From contig JAEIOE010000022.1 of NCBI GenBank assembly GCA_016342455.1, positions 1 through 34,447 of the forward strand: a stretch of 34,447 nucleotides of DNA. The letters run 5' to 3'. A model generated the notes under the pieces. That model searched no databases. It saw only the letters and a program-made list of their open reading frames with translations, and was not told the origin of the DNA. Each line of letters opens with the position of its first letter. The first letter of the stretch is position 1. The translations under genes and the position numbers were made by a program. Shown here one piece after another: positions 6,899-16,745 of this stretch. Origin of the DNA: Mycoplasmatota bacterium. GTDB taxonomy: Bacteria > Bacillota_I > Bacilli_A > Izemoplasmatales > Hujiaoplasmataceae.

Positions 6899-9283
6899 TT
6901 ATTCAGAAATTGTAAGATCAGAATAAACTACTTCTGCACCTTCTGAATAAAACCCTATTCTTCCGGTCATTATCAAATCATTATCATAATATTCCATGAT
7001 TTCTACATCATCTACAAATACTGTAATCATATTGCCTTCACAAACTACCTTTACAGTGAATTCTTCTCCACTAACAGGTCTTGTATCTGTACTTACAGCT
7101 AATCCATAATCTGAAACATTATAGTTATATTTATCAATGAAAGCTCTATAGTTATTAAAACCAATATAGTAACCAACTATTGAATCATTGTTTTCTGATG
7201 AATGTTCAGAGAAATTGCTTCCCTTTAATATGATACCAGCTGATGCTGATGCTGTTTCACCAATAAACTTCATCGTTACTTCTATAGTACAGTCTCTTAT
7301 TGTATCGTCACCAAAATATATTATTTGTCTATTACCAGCAATTGCATAATGACCATCATTCAATTTCCAAAGCGTTTGATACTCAGCACCTGTTGCTAAG
7401 TATTCAGTTAGTGATGCTTCATAAGATGGTGTTGAGTATGATGATTTTTCTACATTAAAATAATTGAATGTGAAATCATCTTCTAAAGCAATAAACTTAA
7501 TTTGATGTAATCCTTTCGGAATGTATATTTCAGTAATTAAAGTGTTTGTATAATCATAAGAACTATCTAATGAAGGTATTGTAACTAAGATAGGTTCAGC
7601 GTTATCAATTTGAATAGCTATTGTTTTATCTGATTGATCCGCTTTTAAGTTCATAAAGATTGCTTTTAATCCAGATTCTTCTATATCTATATAATAACTA
7701 GCATATCCTAATTCTTTTGCAATAGTAATTTCATTAGAACCATCAGGATTATTCGTTGAATAATTTGTTAGTGGTTCTATAACATTTAATGTTACATCAC
7801 TAGAAGCTTCATCAACGAATTGATTACTTCCTACCATATCTTTTTTAGCTTCAATTTTATCACTAGAGCCATATGAATAATTAGAGAATGATGAATACAT
7901 CATTTCTGATGATTTATATGCTATTTTCCCAACAGCTACTTCAGCTGTATATTCATCTATCTTTGTTAAGTTATCAAATAATACTGAAACTTTTTCTCCA
8001 TCTGATAATACTCTTAGTGTATGTAACTTAGTGAAATCAAAATCACTGTTTAAAGTTCCTGTTGTTAATTCTTCTAATGTTCCATCAACCATTTGACTTA
8101 GAACTACTTCATTTGTATCTAATGATACTTTAAAATAATTATTTTCATCAACATAGCCAAATAAAGCTTCGAAATCAGAACCAATAAAATTAAATTCAGC
8201 TGAGAAACTCGATTCGGTTGAAGTATTACTTAAATAGTAATCTCCAGATTGTGTATAGTTTACTACACCATCAACTGATTGAAAATCAGGTAATTCAGGT
8301 ACTAAGTTTTCTGTTAAACCTGCGCCATTTACATTCATCATCGTTCCATTAAATAATAATCTATTAATATTAAAACTACGATTAGGCCCAGCTGCACTAT
8401 TTAAGTTGTGATATACAATATAATAACTATCTAAGTTAGGCCCTAGAACTGTAGAACTATGTCCTAATCCTTCAAAGCCATCTACTGTAGATAAAAGTAA
8501 TGAATTGTTATCTGCGTATTCAAAACTTGATCTTCCATCTAATACACTAGCAGTTGAGTAATTTACTCTATAACCTGAACTTGTAACATTCGTTCCAGTG
8601 TATGTTAAATAGTATGTACCAAATCTATTTATAAGTGTTGGTCCTTCAGTCCAAGAACCCATTAAAGTGTTGTCTAAAGTCGTTCCTGACTCAAATGTTA
8701 GAGGATCTGCCATAGATACCATTCTAATCCCTGTGTTAAAAGCTCTTAAGAAATACATTGATTCATCATTATCAATAAATACAGATCCATCAATTGATTC
8801 TCCTAAGTTATCACTAACTACTTCAAATGGTCCGATTGGACTATCTGATGTAAGGATATAGTGACCATGCCCTGCAGGAGAGGTATACATATAAAATACT
8901 CCATCCCAGTAAATAACTTCAGGTGCATAAGCAGTTTCAGTAATTGGATCTTCAGAAACATATCCTAATTGATTCGTCCCATTATTAACTTGAACCCAGT
9001 TTACTAAATCCGATGATTTCCAAGCTCTTACTCCTATTTGACTGTTCTTTGTAGAACAATATAAATAGTATTCTCCATTATGTCTTAATACGTATGGGTC
9101 TCCGACACCATAACCTTCCCATTGTTCAGGTATTTGCGTTTCATCAAAAACATTATCATATGTATCTCTTGATTCTATAAAATCTTCTTCAACTGCTGTA
9201 ACAAATTCTGTTGTAACTGTACTATCACAACTAACTAAAAACACAGTTAAAGACATTAAAGCTATTATCATAAATTTTTTCAT
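6899..9283 (-). CDS. Surface GH43 glycoside hydrolase lipoprotein
   Basis: Numbered from the preferred ATG at 9283 (GGTGA five bases upstream; the in-frame ATG at 9316 would lie inside the previous gene), the protein has 794 residues. A lipoprotein signal ends FLVSC at Cys19. A five-bladed GH43 propeller spans about 55-330, with the catalytic set Asp62 (VGDPY), Asp165 (SIDGS) and Glu213 (WTEGP). Then follow a LamG-like beta-sandwich (about 355-480), a CBM6/35-like sandwich (about 490-615), and a second LamG-like domain to the end. GH43 enzymes cut arabinans, xylans or galactans by inversion; the exact linkage cannot be read. It should act on the outer face of the membrane. It is a paralogue of the cytosolic GH43 encoded at 13855-15903. 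Confidence 0.88.
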   Translation of the reverse strand: MKKFMIIALMSLTVFLVSCDSTVTTEFVTAVEEDFIESRDTYDNVFDETQIPEQWEGYGVGDPYVLRHNGEYYLYCSTKNSQIGVRAWKSSDLVNWVQVNNGTNQLGYVSEDPITETAYAPEVIYWDGVFYMYTSPAGHGHYILTSDSPIGPFEVVSDNLGESIDGSVFIDNDESMYFLRAFNTGIRMVSMADPLTFESGTTLDNTLMGSWTEGPTLINRFGTYYLTYTGTNVTSSGYRVNYSTASVLDGRSSFEYADNNSLLLSTVDGFEGLGHSSTVLGPNLDSYYIVYHNLNSAAGPNRSFNINRLLFNGTMMNVNGAGLTENLVPELPDFQSVDGVVNYTQSGDYYLSNTSTESSFSAEFNFIGSDFEALFGYVDENNYFKVSLDTNEVVLSQMVDGTLEELTTGTLNSDFDFTKLHTLRVLSDGEKVSVLFDNLTKIDEYTAEVAVGKIAYKSSEMMYSSFSNYSYGSSDKIEAKKDMVGSNQFVDEASSDVTLNVIEPLTNYSTNNPDGSNEITIAKELGYASYYIDIEESGLKAIFMNLKADQSDKTIAIQIDNAEPILVTIPSLDSSYDYTNTLITEIYIPKGLHQIKFIALEDDFTFNYFNVEKSSYSTPSYEASLTEYLATGAEYQTLWKLNDGHYAIAGNRQIIYFGDDTIRDCTIEVTMKFIGETASASAGIILKGSNFSEHSSENNDSIVGYYIGFNNYRAFIDKYNYNVSDYGLAVSTDTRPVSGEEFTVKVVCEGNMITVFVDDVEIMEYYDNDLIMTGRIGFYSEGAEVVYSDLTISE

Positions 9284-9296
9284 TATATTCACCATC

Positions 9297-12200
9297 CTAA
9301 TTAGATGCGGCTTCATATAGTTGATTATCTAAACCAACTCTTATATATGCTTGTGGATTTTCTGGAGCTACGAAGCTTCCATTAAATGACCATCCATCCC
9401 AATCACTTGCAAAATCTGACCATTCTCCTATACTAATACCAAACACATCAGTACTTGTAATTTCTAAGAATGCATATGGAATATATACCACCATCTCAGT
9501 TGAAGTAAAGGTATATACAATGGTTGAAGTATCTTCATTACCGCCTGAATTCCAGTTTACAATACCAATAGTACCGTCACTTCTTAACATGAATAAATAG
9601 TCTGTTTCATCTCTTGAAGTTCCTGATGCTCCGGTGTCTATAAATAATTCAATACGTTCTAAAGTAGTCCCATCTACTTGAAATTCCTCTGCTGTTGTGA
9701 AGGTGAATGTTACTCCCAATTCACCTCTAACAATTTCACCTGAAATTGAATCAAAAGCCTCATGTGATGTCTTAGTTGCAAATTCTCCAGTAAGACCTGG
9801 ATTTACAATAACTTCATTACTTGTTGCTTCATATAATAAGTTATCTAAACCAACTCTTACATAAGCTTGTGGGTTTTCTGGAGCTATAAAAGTTCCATTG
9901 TATGACCAACCATCCCAATCAGCTGCGAAATCATTCCATTCTCCCATTGAAACACCAATAATATCTTCACTAGTAACTCCAAGGAATGCATATGGAATAA
10001 ATACTTCCATTTTTTGAGATTCAAATGTAAATACCAATGTTGATGCATCTTCATTACCACCAGAATTCCAATTTACAATACCAATAGTGCCATCACTTCT
10101 TAGCATAATTAAATAATCCGTTTCATCTCTTGTAGTTCCTGATAGTCCTGTATCTAAAAATAATTCAATTACTTCTTTATTTGTTCCATCAAATACAAAT
10201 TCTTCTTCTGTTGTGAATATGAATCTGAACCCTTCAGCTTCTCTTGTAATAAAACCTGAAATTGAATCAAATGCTTCATGTGTTGCTTTTGTTGCAAATA
10301 ATCCTGTTTCACCAGATATTACTTCAACAACTACATCATTATTATCTGCTACATATAATAAGTTATCTAAACCAACTCTTACATAGGCTTGTGGGTTTTC
10401 TGGAGCTATAAAAGTTTCATTGTATGACCAACCATCCCAATCACTTGCGAAATCTGACCATTCTCCTAAACTAATTCCGAATACATCAGTAGCCGTTATT
10501 CCTAAGAATGCATAAGGAATGAATACTTCCATTTCTCGTGCTGTACAAGTAAATACAATTGTTGCTGTATCTTCGTTACCGCCTGAATTCCAATTCACTA
10601 TTTGAACTGTTCCATCAGCTTTTAGAATAAATAGATAATCTGTTTCATCTCTAGAAGTTCCTGATGCTGCTGTATCTATAAATAATTCAATTTTATCCAT
10701 ATTAGTTCCATCAAATTGAAACTCTTCTAATGTAGTAAAAGTCATTCTAACTCCAGTTTCTTCTCTTAATATAAAACCAGAAATTGAATCGAATGCTTCA
10801 TGTGTTGTTTTAGTAGCGAACAACCCTGTTTCTCCAGGTACTGGCGGTGCAATTGGTTCATTACTAGTTGCTTCATATAATTGATTATCTGCAGCAACTC
10901 TTACATAGGCTTGAGGGTTCTCTGGAGCTACAAAAGTTCCATTAAATACCCAGCCATCCCAATCACTTGCAAAATCATTCCATTCTCCCATTGAGATACC
11001 AAAGATTTCATTGGCATCTATTCCTAAGAATGCATAAGGAATAAATAATTCCATCTCTTGAGATGATTGTGTAAATACAAGTGTTGATGCGTCTTCATTT
11101 CCACCAGAATTCCAGTTAACGATTCCTAAAGTTCCATCACTTCTTAACATAAACAAGTAATCTGTTTCATCTCTTGAAGTTTCTGATGTTTTTGTATCTA
11201 TAAAGAATTCAATTACTTCTTTTGAAGTTCCATCATATGCGAACTCTTCTGAAGTTGTAAATGTAATGCGAATACCGTCTGCCTCTCTTACAACTAATCC
11301 TTCAATAGGATCAAAAGCTTCATGACTGTCTTTACCTGAGAATACTCCAGTAAGTCCAGGTGCTTTTGTAATAACAATCTCATGATCTATATCATAGTCA
11401 CTAGCACTAATTATATATTCTATATTTTCATAATCTGTATAAGATACTGTAATTGTATAATTGTCTTGAACTACATCTACAAATGAGTAAACACCCAATT
11501 CATTTGTAGTTGTTGTATAATCAGTTCCGTTAATAGCTAAAGTAGCTCCACAAACTAAACCTTCATAACTTGTTACAGTACCATTAATTGTTCCAACAGT
11601 CGTAGATGAAATCATTGTGATATCTTCAACAATTGCTTCACCGTTCAAGTCTTCAACTGTTAATGTAATAGTAACTGTAACAAAACCTTCTTTTTCAAAT
11701 GTTACTGTTAACTCAGCATCGGTTGGTATATCAGAAATACTATATCCACCATCTGTTGAAGTAGTAACTATTTCTTCTCCAACTACTGTTACAGTAACAG
11801 AATCTTCACTAATCGTACCAGTTAAACTATTAAGATATGCTACTAAAGTTACATCCACTGTAGCTAATCCATTCGTAAATGCTGAAGGTAACAGTGTTTC
11901 TGTTTGAGAAACATATCCAGTTAAACTAAAGTCAAGTTCATAACTGCTAGCTTCTGTTATGATAATAGAGTAATCACCAGAAGCATCACTTAATATAAAG
12001 TTATCTCCAACAGATATTTTTATATTTTCTAAGCCTGCATTACCGCTTATAGTAACTACTGAAACATTACTATCAGCTTTATATAATGTATTATCAATTC
12101 CTACCCTTACATATTGTGAAGGTATTTCAGGAGCGATAAATCCATTATATCCCCATCCATCCCAATCATTTACTACACCGGACCAACATCCAAAACTTAC

Positions 12201-13862
12201 TCCGAAGATTTCACTTGGTGTGATATCTAAGAATGAATAAGGTATGAATGCATCTATTATAGCTCCATCTCCATCTGGAGTTACTGTAGCTATAATTCCT
12301 GAAGTTGCTGTATCTAAAACAGTTTCTGTTCCCCACTGTAATATAGATATTGAACCGTCTCCAGAGAAATTAACACGATAATCTGTTGCATCTCTTGTTG
12401 TTCCAGACTCTTTTGTATCAATAAACATTTCAATTGCTTCTGAAGCTTCAAATGCTGTATCAGTAATGAAATTGATATGAATTCCATCAATTCCTCTAAC
12501 TATTTCAGTTGTAAAACCATTGATTCCTTTTGAACCTGCAAAATAGAATGATTCAAATGGTCTTATAAACATTTCAACTTGACCTAAGTCTGTTATTCCA
12601 TCAACTACTATTTCATTCGTTTGAATGACAACTTCTTCTGTTCTATATCCATCTTTTTCTAATAAAAGAGTTATCGTACTTGTTACAGGAATATCAGATA
12701 TACTAACAAGTCCTGATGCATTCGATGTTGCTTCTATAGTTGTTCCACTAACTTTAACAGTAACACCATTCACCAAAGGATTAAGTACATTAATAACTGT
12801 TAAAGATAAATCTGTATATTGTACAGTTGAAGCATTAATTAAACTTATATTATGTTTTATAGCAGAAAGATCTTCTGTTTCTTGTCTAGTCATTGAAACT
12901 GTATAAGCTATATAACCATCTTTCGAAGCCACTATTGTAAATCCGGTATTACGATCTACATCAGTAAAGCTATAAGCTCCTAAAGCATCAGATACAGTAG
13001 TTTTGTCAGTTCCTTCAATACTTACAGTTACTCCTGCTAAAGGACTATCTGAATTATCAGAAACTATACCGCTTAAAGTAATATTTTCAAGAGGTAAAGC
13101 ATCACGATTATAATAACTACCATCAAGTAAAACTATATATTTTGATGGTATTTGAGGATCAGAAAATTGTGAATTATAAGCAAAACCATACCAACCATAA
13201 TCTTCAGCTGATACATTACCACTAGTCTCTTTATCAACGTGACCTAATGAAAAACCAAAAGTGTCAGTTTTTTCTAAACCAATTTGCTCATAAGGCAACA
13301 TTAACTCAACTGTATATGATGTATCAGTATCTGATTCATCATTTATAGTTCCGTTTAAAACTACAGCATAATCAATCATACCATTCCATGTTCCCCAAGA
13401 ACCGCCTGAACCACTTAAGATTCTTGCTTTTCCGTGAGCTCCAATATTAATTTGGAAATCACCATCTTGAGGATTAGGAGAAGCATCATTATCTGTGTCT
13501 ATATAAAATTCTACACTGTCACTTCTTGTAACATCATCACCATTGTTATAACCTAAAGTCATAATATTAGTATCTAGTACTTCGAAATAGACAAATAAAG
13601 CTTCATCTCCTAAGTACATTTTGACAGTTACGTTCCCATTATTACCATACACTAATTCGTTTGTTGCATTATCCCACTCATCGTCATCATCTATACCATC
13701 TACATCTAATTCAGGTATTGTAATATTACTATCGAAATCAAACTGACTTGAATTATTTGTTTTTTCAACTTCAGTCGTTGTTAATTCAACAGTATCATTG
13801 CATCCTATTAAAACGATAGAGAGTAATAATGCCAAAAATATTGTGAGTATCTTCTTATTCAT
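9297..13862 (-). CDS. Giant multi-domain glycan-binding lipoprotein with CBM9-like repeats
   Basis: A 1521-residue lipoprotein; the signal ends VLIGC at Cys21. A canonical CBM9-like domain (about 48-255) is followed by carboxypeptidase-regulatory-like beta domains (about 262-425), a diverged CBM9-like domain (about 435-600), three more regulatory-like beta domains (about 600-830), and four closely similar CBM9-like repeats (about 838-1521). Each repeat contains HEAFD, FIDT, SRDETDYL, NWNSGGNED, PYAFL, DWDGW and APENPQAY. No catalytic domain is evident, so the likely role is to hold a polysaccharide at the cell surface for the GH43 lipoprotein and the transporter. CBM9 modules bind sugar chain ends in xylan and cellulose; ligand here unknown. 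AGGAGG precedes the ATG, which overlaps the upstream stop by eight bases. Confidence 0.82.
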   Translation of the reverse strand: MNKKILTIFLALLLSIVLIGCNDTVELTTTEVEKTNNSSQFDFDSNITIPELDVDGIDDDDEWDNATNELVYGNNGNVTVKMYLGDEALFVYFEVLDTNIMTLGYNNGDDVTRSDSVEFYIDTDNDASPNPQDGDFQINIGAHGKARILSGSGGSWGTWNGMIDYAVVLNGTINDESDTDTSYTVELMLPYEQIGLEKTDTFGFSLGHVDKETSGNVSAEDYGWYGFAYNSQFSDPQIPSKYIVLLDGSYYNRDALPLENITLSGIVSDNSDSPLAGVTVSIEGTDKTTVSDALGAYSFTDVDRNTGFTIVASKDGYIAYTVSMTRQETEDLSAIKHNISLINASTVQYTDLSLTVINVLNPLVNGVTVKVSGTTIEATSNASGLVSISDIPVTSTITLLLEKDGYRTEEVVIQTNEIVVDGITDLGQVEMFIRPFESFYFAGSKGINGFTTEIVRGIDGIHINFITDTAFEASEAIEMFIDTKESGTTRDATDYRVNFSGDGSISILQWGTETVLDTATSGIIATVTPDGDGAIIDAFIPYSFLDITPSEIFGVSFGCWSGVVNDWDGWGYNGFIAPEIPSQYVRVGIDNTLYKADSNVSVVTISGNAGLENIKISVGDNFILSDASGDYSIIITEASSYELDFSLTGYVSQTETLLPSAFTNGLATVDVTLVAYLNSLTGTISEDSVTVTVVGEEIVTTSTDGGYSISDIPTDAELTVTFEKEGFVTVTITLTVEDLNGEAIVEDITMISSTTVGTINGTVTSYEGLVCGATLAINGTDYTTTTNELGVYSFVDVVQDNYTITVSYTDYENIEYIISASDYDIDHEIVITKAPGLTGVFSGKDSHEAFDPIEGLVVREADGIRITFTTSEEFAYDGTSKEVIEFFIDTKTSETSRDETDYLFMLRSDGTLGIVNWNSGGNEDASTLVFTQSSQEMELFIPYAFLGIDANEIFGISMGEWNDFASDWDGWVFNGTFVAPENPQAYVRVAADNQLYEATSNEPIAPPVPGETGLFATKTTHEAFDSISGFILREETGVRMTFTTLEEFQFDGTNMDKIELFIDTAASGTSRDETDYLFILKADGTVQIVNWNSGGNEDTATIVFTCTAREMEVFIPYAFLGITATDVFGISLGEWSDFASDWDGWSYNETFIAPENPQAYVRVGLDNLLYVADNNDVVVEVISGETGLFATKATHEAFDSISGFITREAEGFRFIFTTEEEFVFDGTNKEVIELFLDTGLSGTTRDETDYLIMLRSDGTIGIVNWNSGGNEDASTLVFTFESQKMEVFIPYAFLGVTSEDIIGVSMGEWNDFAADWDGWSYNGTFIAPENPQAYVRVGLDNLLYEATSNEVIVNPGLTGEFATKTSHEAFDSISGEIVRGELGVTFTFTTAEEFQVDGTTLERIELFIDTGASGTSRDETDYLFMLRSDGTIGIVNWNSGGNEDTSTIVYTFTSTEMVVYIPYAFLEITSTDVFGISIGEWSDFASDWDGWSFNGSFVAPENPQAYIRVGLDNQLYEAASN
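9300..11352 (-). repeat. Four tandem CBM9-like coding repeats of about 520 bp
   Basis: Nucleotide similarity is obvious by eye: the block with CCATCCCAATCA recurs at 9394, 9910, 10432 and 10954, a spacing of 516, 522 and 522 bp (172-174 codons). A fifth, older copy is at 12157. The near-constant period and DNA-level identity point to recent tandem duplication, so copy number may vary between strains and short reads may collapse the array. Confidence 0.85.
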
Positions 13863-15903
13863 CTAGAATACCTCCTAATGTATCTCTAAATATTACTTTA
13901 CTTAATTCACAAGAATATGTACCTATTTGTCCTGTGTTTTTTATGTATTGATCAAAACATTCAAAAATCTTTTTATGATTGATAAAAACTAAAATTTTGT
14001 TTCTATCAATCCTAACTTCTAAATTACAGTTTTGACTATCTAATTTAAAAGGTATATCATATATTCTTTTAATTCCAAAGTTAACCTTATCAACTACCAG
14101 TAAATCTTTATAAAAACCAACAAAGTATCCATCAAAAGGATATCTTGCTTGATGGACAAAATCACTAAATGTTGACACATTAACAAGCAATCCAAATCTA
14201 GAAAATAAAGCTCTTTCTTTTATTTCAAAAGTTGTTTTAAAACTATTACAATATTCTTCTATTGGATAAATATTGTAAGTTTCTTTAAGTAAATCATCTT
14301 TAACAATAACTTTGGTTTGATTACTAGCTATTTGTTCAAATTCCAAGTACTTAAACGAAGCATGACCACTTAATACCTCTATATGATATAAATAATCTCC
14401 ATCTAAAACTACTTCACCTAATATTTCTTTATTATATTCATAAGGACTAATAGAACTTTCTAATGTAACAATAGAATCTCCTATCTTTAAGGTAATTGGC
14501 TCAAGAACTTTAATAAAGGCTGTGCTTAAAAATTCACCAGTTCCTGTAATAGAAAAGTTTAGAATATCACCTTTCTTCATTACTCTTTCTTCCTTTAAAT
14601 CTTCACTAAATACTAAGTTAGGTACTGTTTGTATTCCATTTACATTTCGGTAAATATAATTGTTGTAAGCTATATAACTTAATCCATCAAGAACAGATCG
14701 ATTAAAGCCTAGTTTTCCTTTTGTTTGTATATCTAAACATAACTTTAAATCATCATTTATAAATACTTCAAGTTTTTCAGTTTGTCTAAGTTCAAACTTA
14801 TTAATACAATCTCTCGCTAAGTTAATATCTATGTCTAATATTAATTTAGTTTCTAAATTGCTAATTTTAAATATTCCATATCCTTCATTGTGATTCTTTA
14901 ATTCATAATAATAATCTTTTGAATAGGCAAATATTAAACTGACTTCTGTACCTTTAAAATTAAACTCTGTTACATAGTTTAGTTCTGTAGTTTCTTTCGT
15001 TAAGTAGATATCTTCATTACTAACAAAGTTTTCACTATGATTACTAGCATTCGACTCAAATATAGGTCTTCTAGGATAGTCTTGATAAGTATCCCTTACA
15101 TTTTGTTTCATTAAACTGCCTTGAAAATCTAACCTATCAACACAGTAATCTCTAATTGAATAATCATCGATCTCTGTCAATTTGTGATACACATTATAAT
15201 ATGTATCTAAATCCGGACCTTTAATCATAGCTGAATGACCTAAGGCTTTATATGTATTGTTTAACTTATTTATTAAAGAGTTATTTATTCCCTTAATATA
15301 AGGGCCTAAAAGTTCTTTAGAACTAGAATAATCTACTCTATAAGTATCTGCGAATAAATTATTTCCACAATAAGTCATAAAATAATTATTCCTTCTTTTA
15401 ATAATGAAAGACCCTTCAGTCCAGCCATGCATTTCAGCATCTAAATCAACTCTATTAATAAGTTTAAAATCTTCTGTTACTTCATGAATCGTTATTCCAA
15501 AATGGTTCGCTCTTGATAAATACAATCTATCATATTCTTTATAAAAAGAACCATCTATCATATTCCCTAAATTATCAGTAACTCTTTTAAAAGGTCCCAA
15601 GGGATGTTTCGCTGTAAAAATATAGTGTCCATTTCCCCCTGGAGAAGTTACTAAATAAAACTTATCCTTAAAGAAGATAACTTCAGGAGCATATGCATTT
15701 AGTGTGATTGGATCTTCAGTTACTAGTAATTGATACTCCCAATTAACTAAATCCTTAGATTTAAAACATCTAATACCGATTTCATTCGCTTCTGTAGATA
15801 CATATAAATAGTATTCACCATCATACTTAAATACAAAAGGATCTCCTACATTAACTCTTTTACTATCATTATTTAGTTCAATAGGATTCTTGTACTTGTT
15901 CAT
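13855..15903 (-). CDS. Cytosolic GH43 glycoside hydrolase
   Basis: A 682-residue protein with no signal peptide. A GH43 propeller occupies about residues 15-290, with catalytic residues Asp21 (VGDPF), Asp117 (MIDGS) and Glu163 (WTEGS). Beta-sandwich regions follow, including a LamG-like part (about 310-420), a central sandwich (about 440-530), and a C-terminal LamG-like part. The same domain order and long matching stretches (EDPIT, AYAPEVI, TSP.G.GHYI, GPF, DNLG) show that it is a paralogue of the surface GH43. It likely finishes oligosaccharides delivered by the adjacent ABC importer. AGGAG precedes the ATG, which overlaps the permease stop by four bases. Arabinofuranosidase, xylosidase or galactanase activity are all possible. 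Confidence 0.87.
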   Translation of the reverse strand: MNKYKNPIELNNDSKRVNVGDPFVFKYDGEYYLYVSTEANEIGIRCFKSKDLVNWEYQLLVTEDPITLNAYAPEVIFFKDKFYLVTSPGGNGHYIFTAKHPLGPFKRVTDNLGNMIDGSFYKEYDRLYLSRANHFGITIHEVTEDFKLINRVDLDAEMHGWTEGSFIIKRRNNYFMTYCGNNLFADTYRVDYSSSKELLGPYIKGINNSLINKLNNTYKALGHSAMIKGPDLDTYYNVYHKLTEIDDYSIRDYCVDRLDFQGSLMKQNVRDTYQDYPRRPIFESNASNHSENFVSNEDIYLTKETTELNYVTEFNFKGTEVSLIFAYSKDYYYELKNHNEGYGIFKISNLETKLILDIDINLARDCINKFELRQTEKLEVFINDDLKLCLDIQTKGKLGFNRSVLDGLSYIAYNNYIYRNVNGIQTVPNLVFSEDLKEERVMKKGDILNFSITGTGEFLSTAFIKVLEPITLKIGDSIVTLESSISPYEYNKEILGEVVLDGDYLYHIEVLSGHASFKYLEFEQIASNQTKVIVKDDLLKETYNIYPIEEYCNSFKTTFEIKERALFSRFGLLVNVSTFSDFVHQARYPFDGYFVGFYKDLLVVDKVNFGIKRIYDIPFKLDSQNCNLEVRIDRNKILVFINHKKIFECFDQYIKNTGQIGTYSCELSKVIFRDTLGGILDE

Positions 15904-16745
15904 CCTTTAACTCCTGACAATGCCATAGATTTAATAAAATATTTTTGAAATGCAATAAATATTATAATCATCGGTATAGAAGCTATAACTGAACCAGTCA
16001 TAATTAATGGATAGTTCGTACCTGATGAATATGTTGAATTTAGACTTGCAAGTAAAGGTTGCAATGTCTGTTTAAGTTGTTCTGTTAAATATATTGATGG
16101 TGCAAAGTAATCATTCCATATTCCTACAAACCAGAATATTATTTGAGCAGCCAAAGCCGGAAGACATAGTGGCAACATTATTCTTCTATAAATACCAAAA
16201 TATGAACAACCATCAATTTTAGCACTCTCAATTAGATCATTAGGTATGCCTTTCATGTATTGAATTAAGAAAAACATCATCGTGATATTACCAAAGAACC
16301 CTGGCAATATTAAAGGCCATAATGTATTCGTCATCCCTAGTGATTCAAAAGCTCTATATTGCGGTAACAATAAAGCAGCATAAGGTACCATTAAAGAACT
16401 CAATAAAACCAATAAAAGCACGTTTTTATGAGGCAATCTAAGTTTAGCAAAACTAAAAGCTGCTATACTTGAAGTAAAAGTACCAATAACAATAACTGAA
16501 ACTTCTACTATTAAAGTATTAAATATAGCTCTTCCAACAGGAATCAATTGCCATATTTCTTTATATGTATTTAATTGAAACTCCTTTGGAAATAGAGTTG
16601 GAATTAACTCAAAAGTCTCTGGTCTTGATTTAAAACTAGTTCCCACCATCCATAGATATGGAAAAAGCATTGTAAAAGCGCCTAAAACAACAACGCCTAA
16701 TGCAACATAGAACCAAACACTTCTCTTCTTCATATTCTTCATCAT
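15900..16745 (-). CDS. Sugar ABC transporter permease, MalG type
   Basis: A 281-residue permease of the carbohydrate uptake CUT1 group with six membrane helices. The cytoplasmic EAA loop reads IESAKIDGCSYFGIYRRIMLP (near residues 187-207; key residues E, A, D-G and P), which contacts the ATPase. The N-terminal AFTMLFPYLWMVGTSFK is typical of MalG-like proteins. It overlaps the MalF-type gene by four bases (ATGA) and is followed by the cytosolic GH43 with the same overlap. Together with MalF and the binding protein it should import oligosaccharides. No ATPase gene is present in the operon. Confidence 0.92.
   Translation of the reverse strand: MMKNMKKRSVWFYVALGVVVLGAFTMLFPYLWMVGTSFKSRPETFELIPTLFPKEFQLNTYKEIWQLIPVGRAIFNTLIVEVSVIVIGTFTSSIAAFSFAKLRLPHKNVLLLVLLSSLMVPYAALLLPQYRAFESLGMTNTLWPLILPGFFGNITMMFFLIQYMKGIPNDLIESAKIDGCSYFGIYRRIMLPLCLPALAAQIIFWFVGIWNDYFAPSIYLTEQLKQTLQPLLASLNSTYSSGTNYPLIMTGSVIASIPMIIIFIAFQKYFIKSMALSGVKG

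Noticed and set aside
9300-11352. CRISPR-like or phase-variable array
   Set aside because: The period is about 520 bp and fully in frame with a protein domain; these are coding domain duplications, not short spaced repeats.
11617-12906. Plus-strand open frames of 93-96 codons inside the CBM9 lipoprotein gene
   Set aside because: They lie antisense to a long, clearly coding minus-strand gene and have valine/serine/threonine-rich shadow composition.
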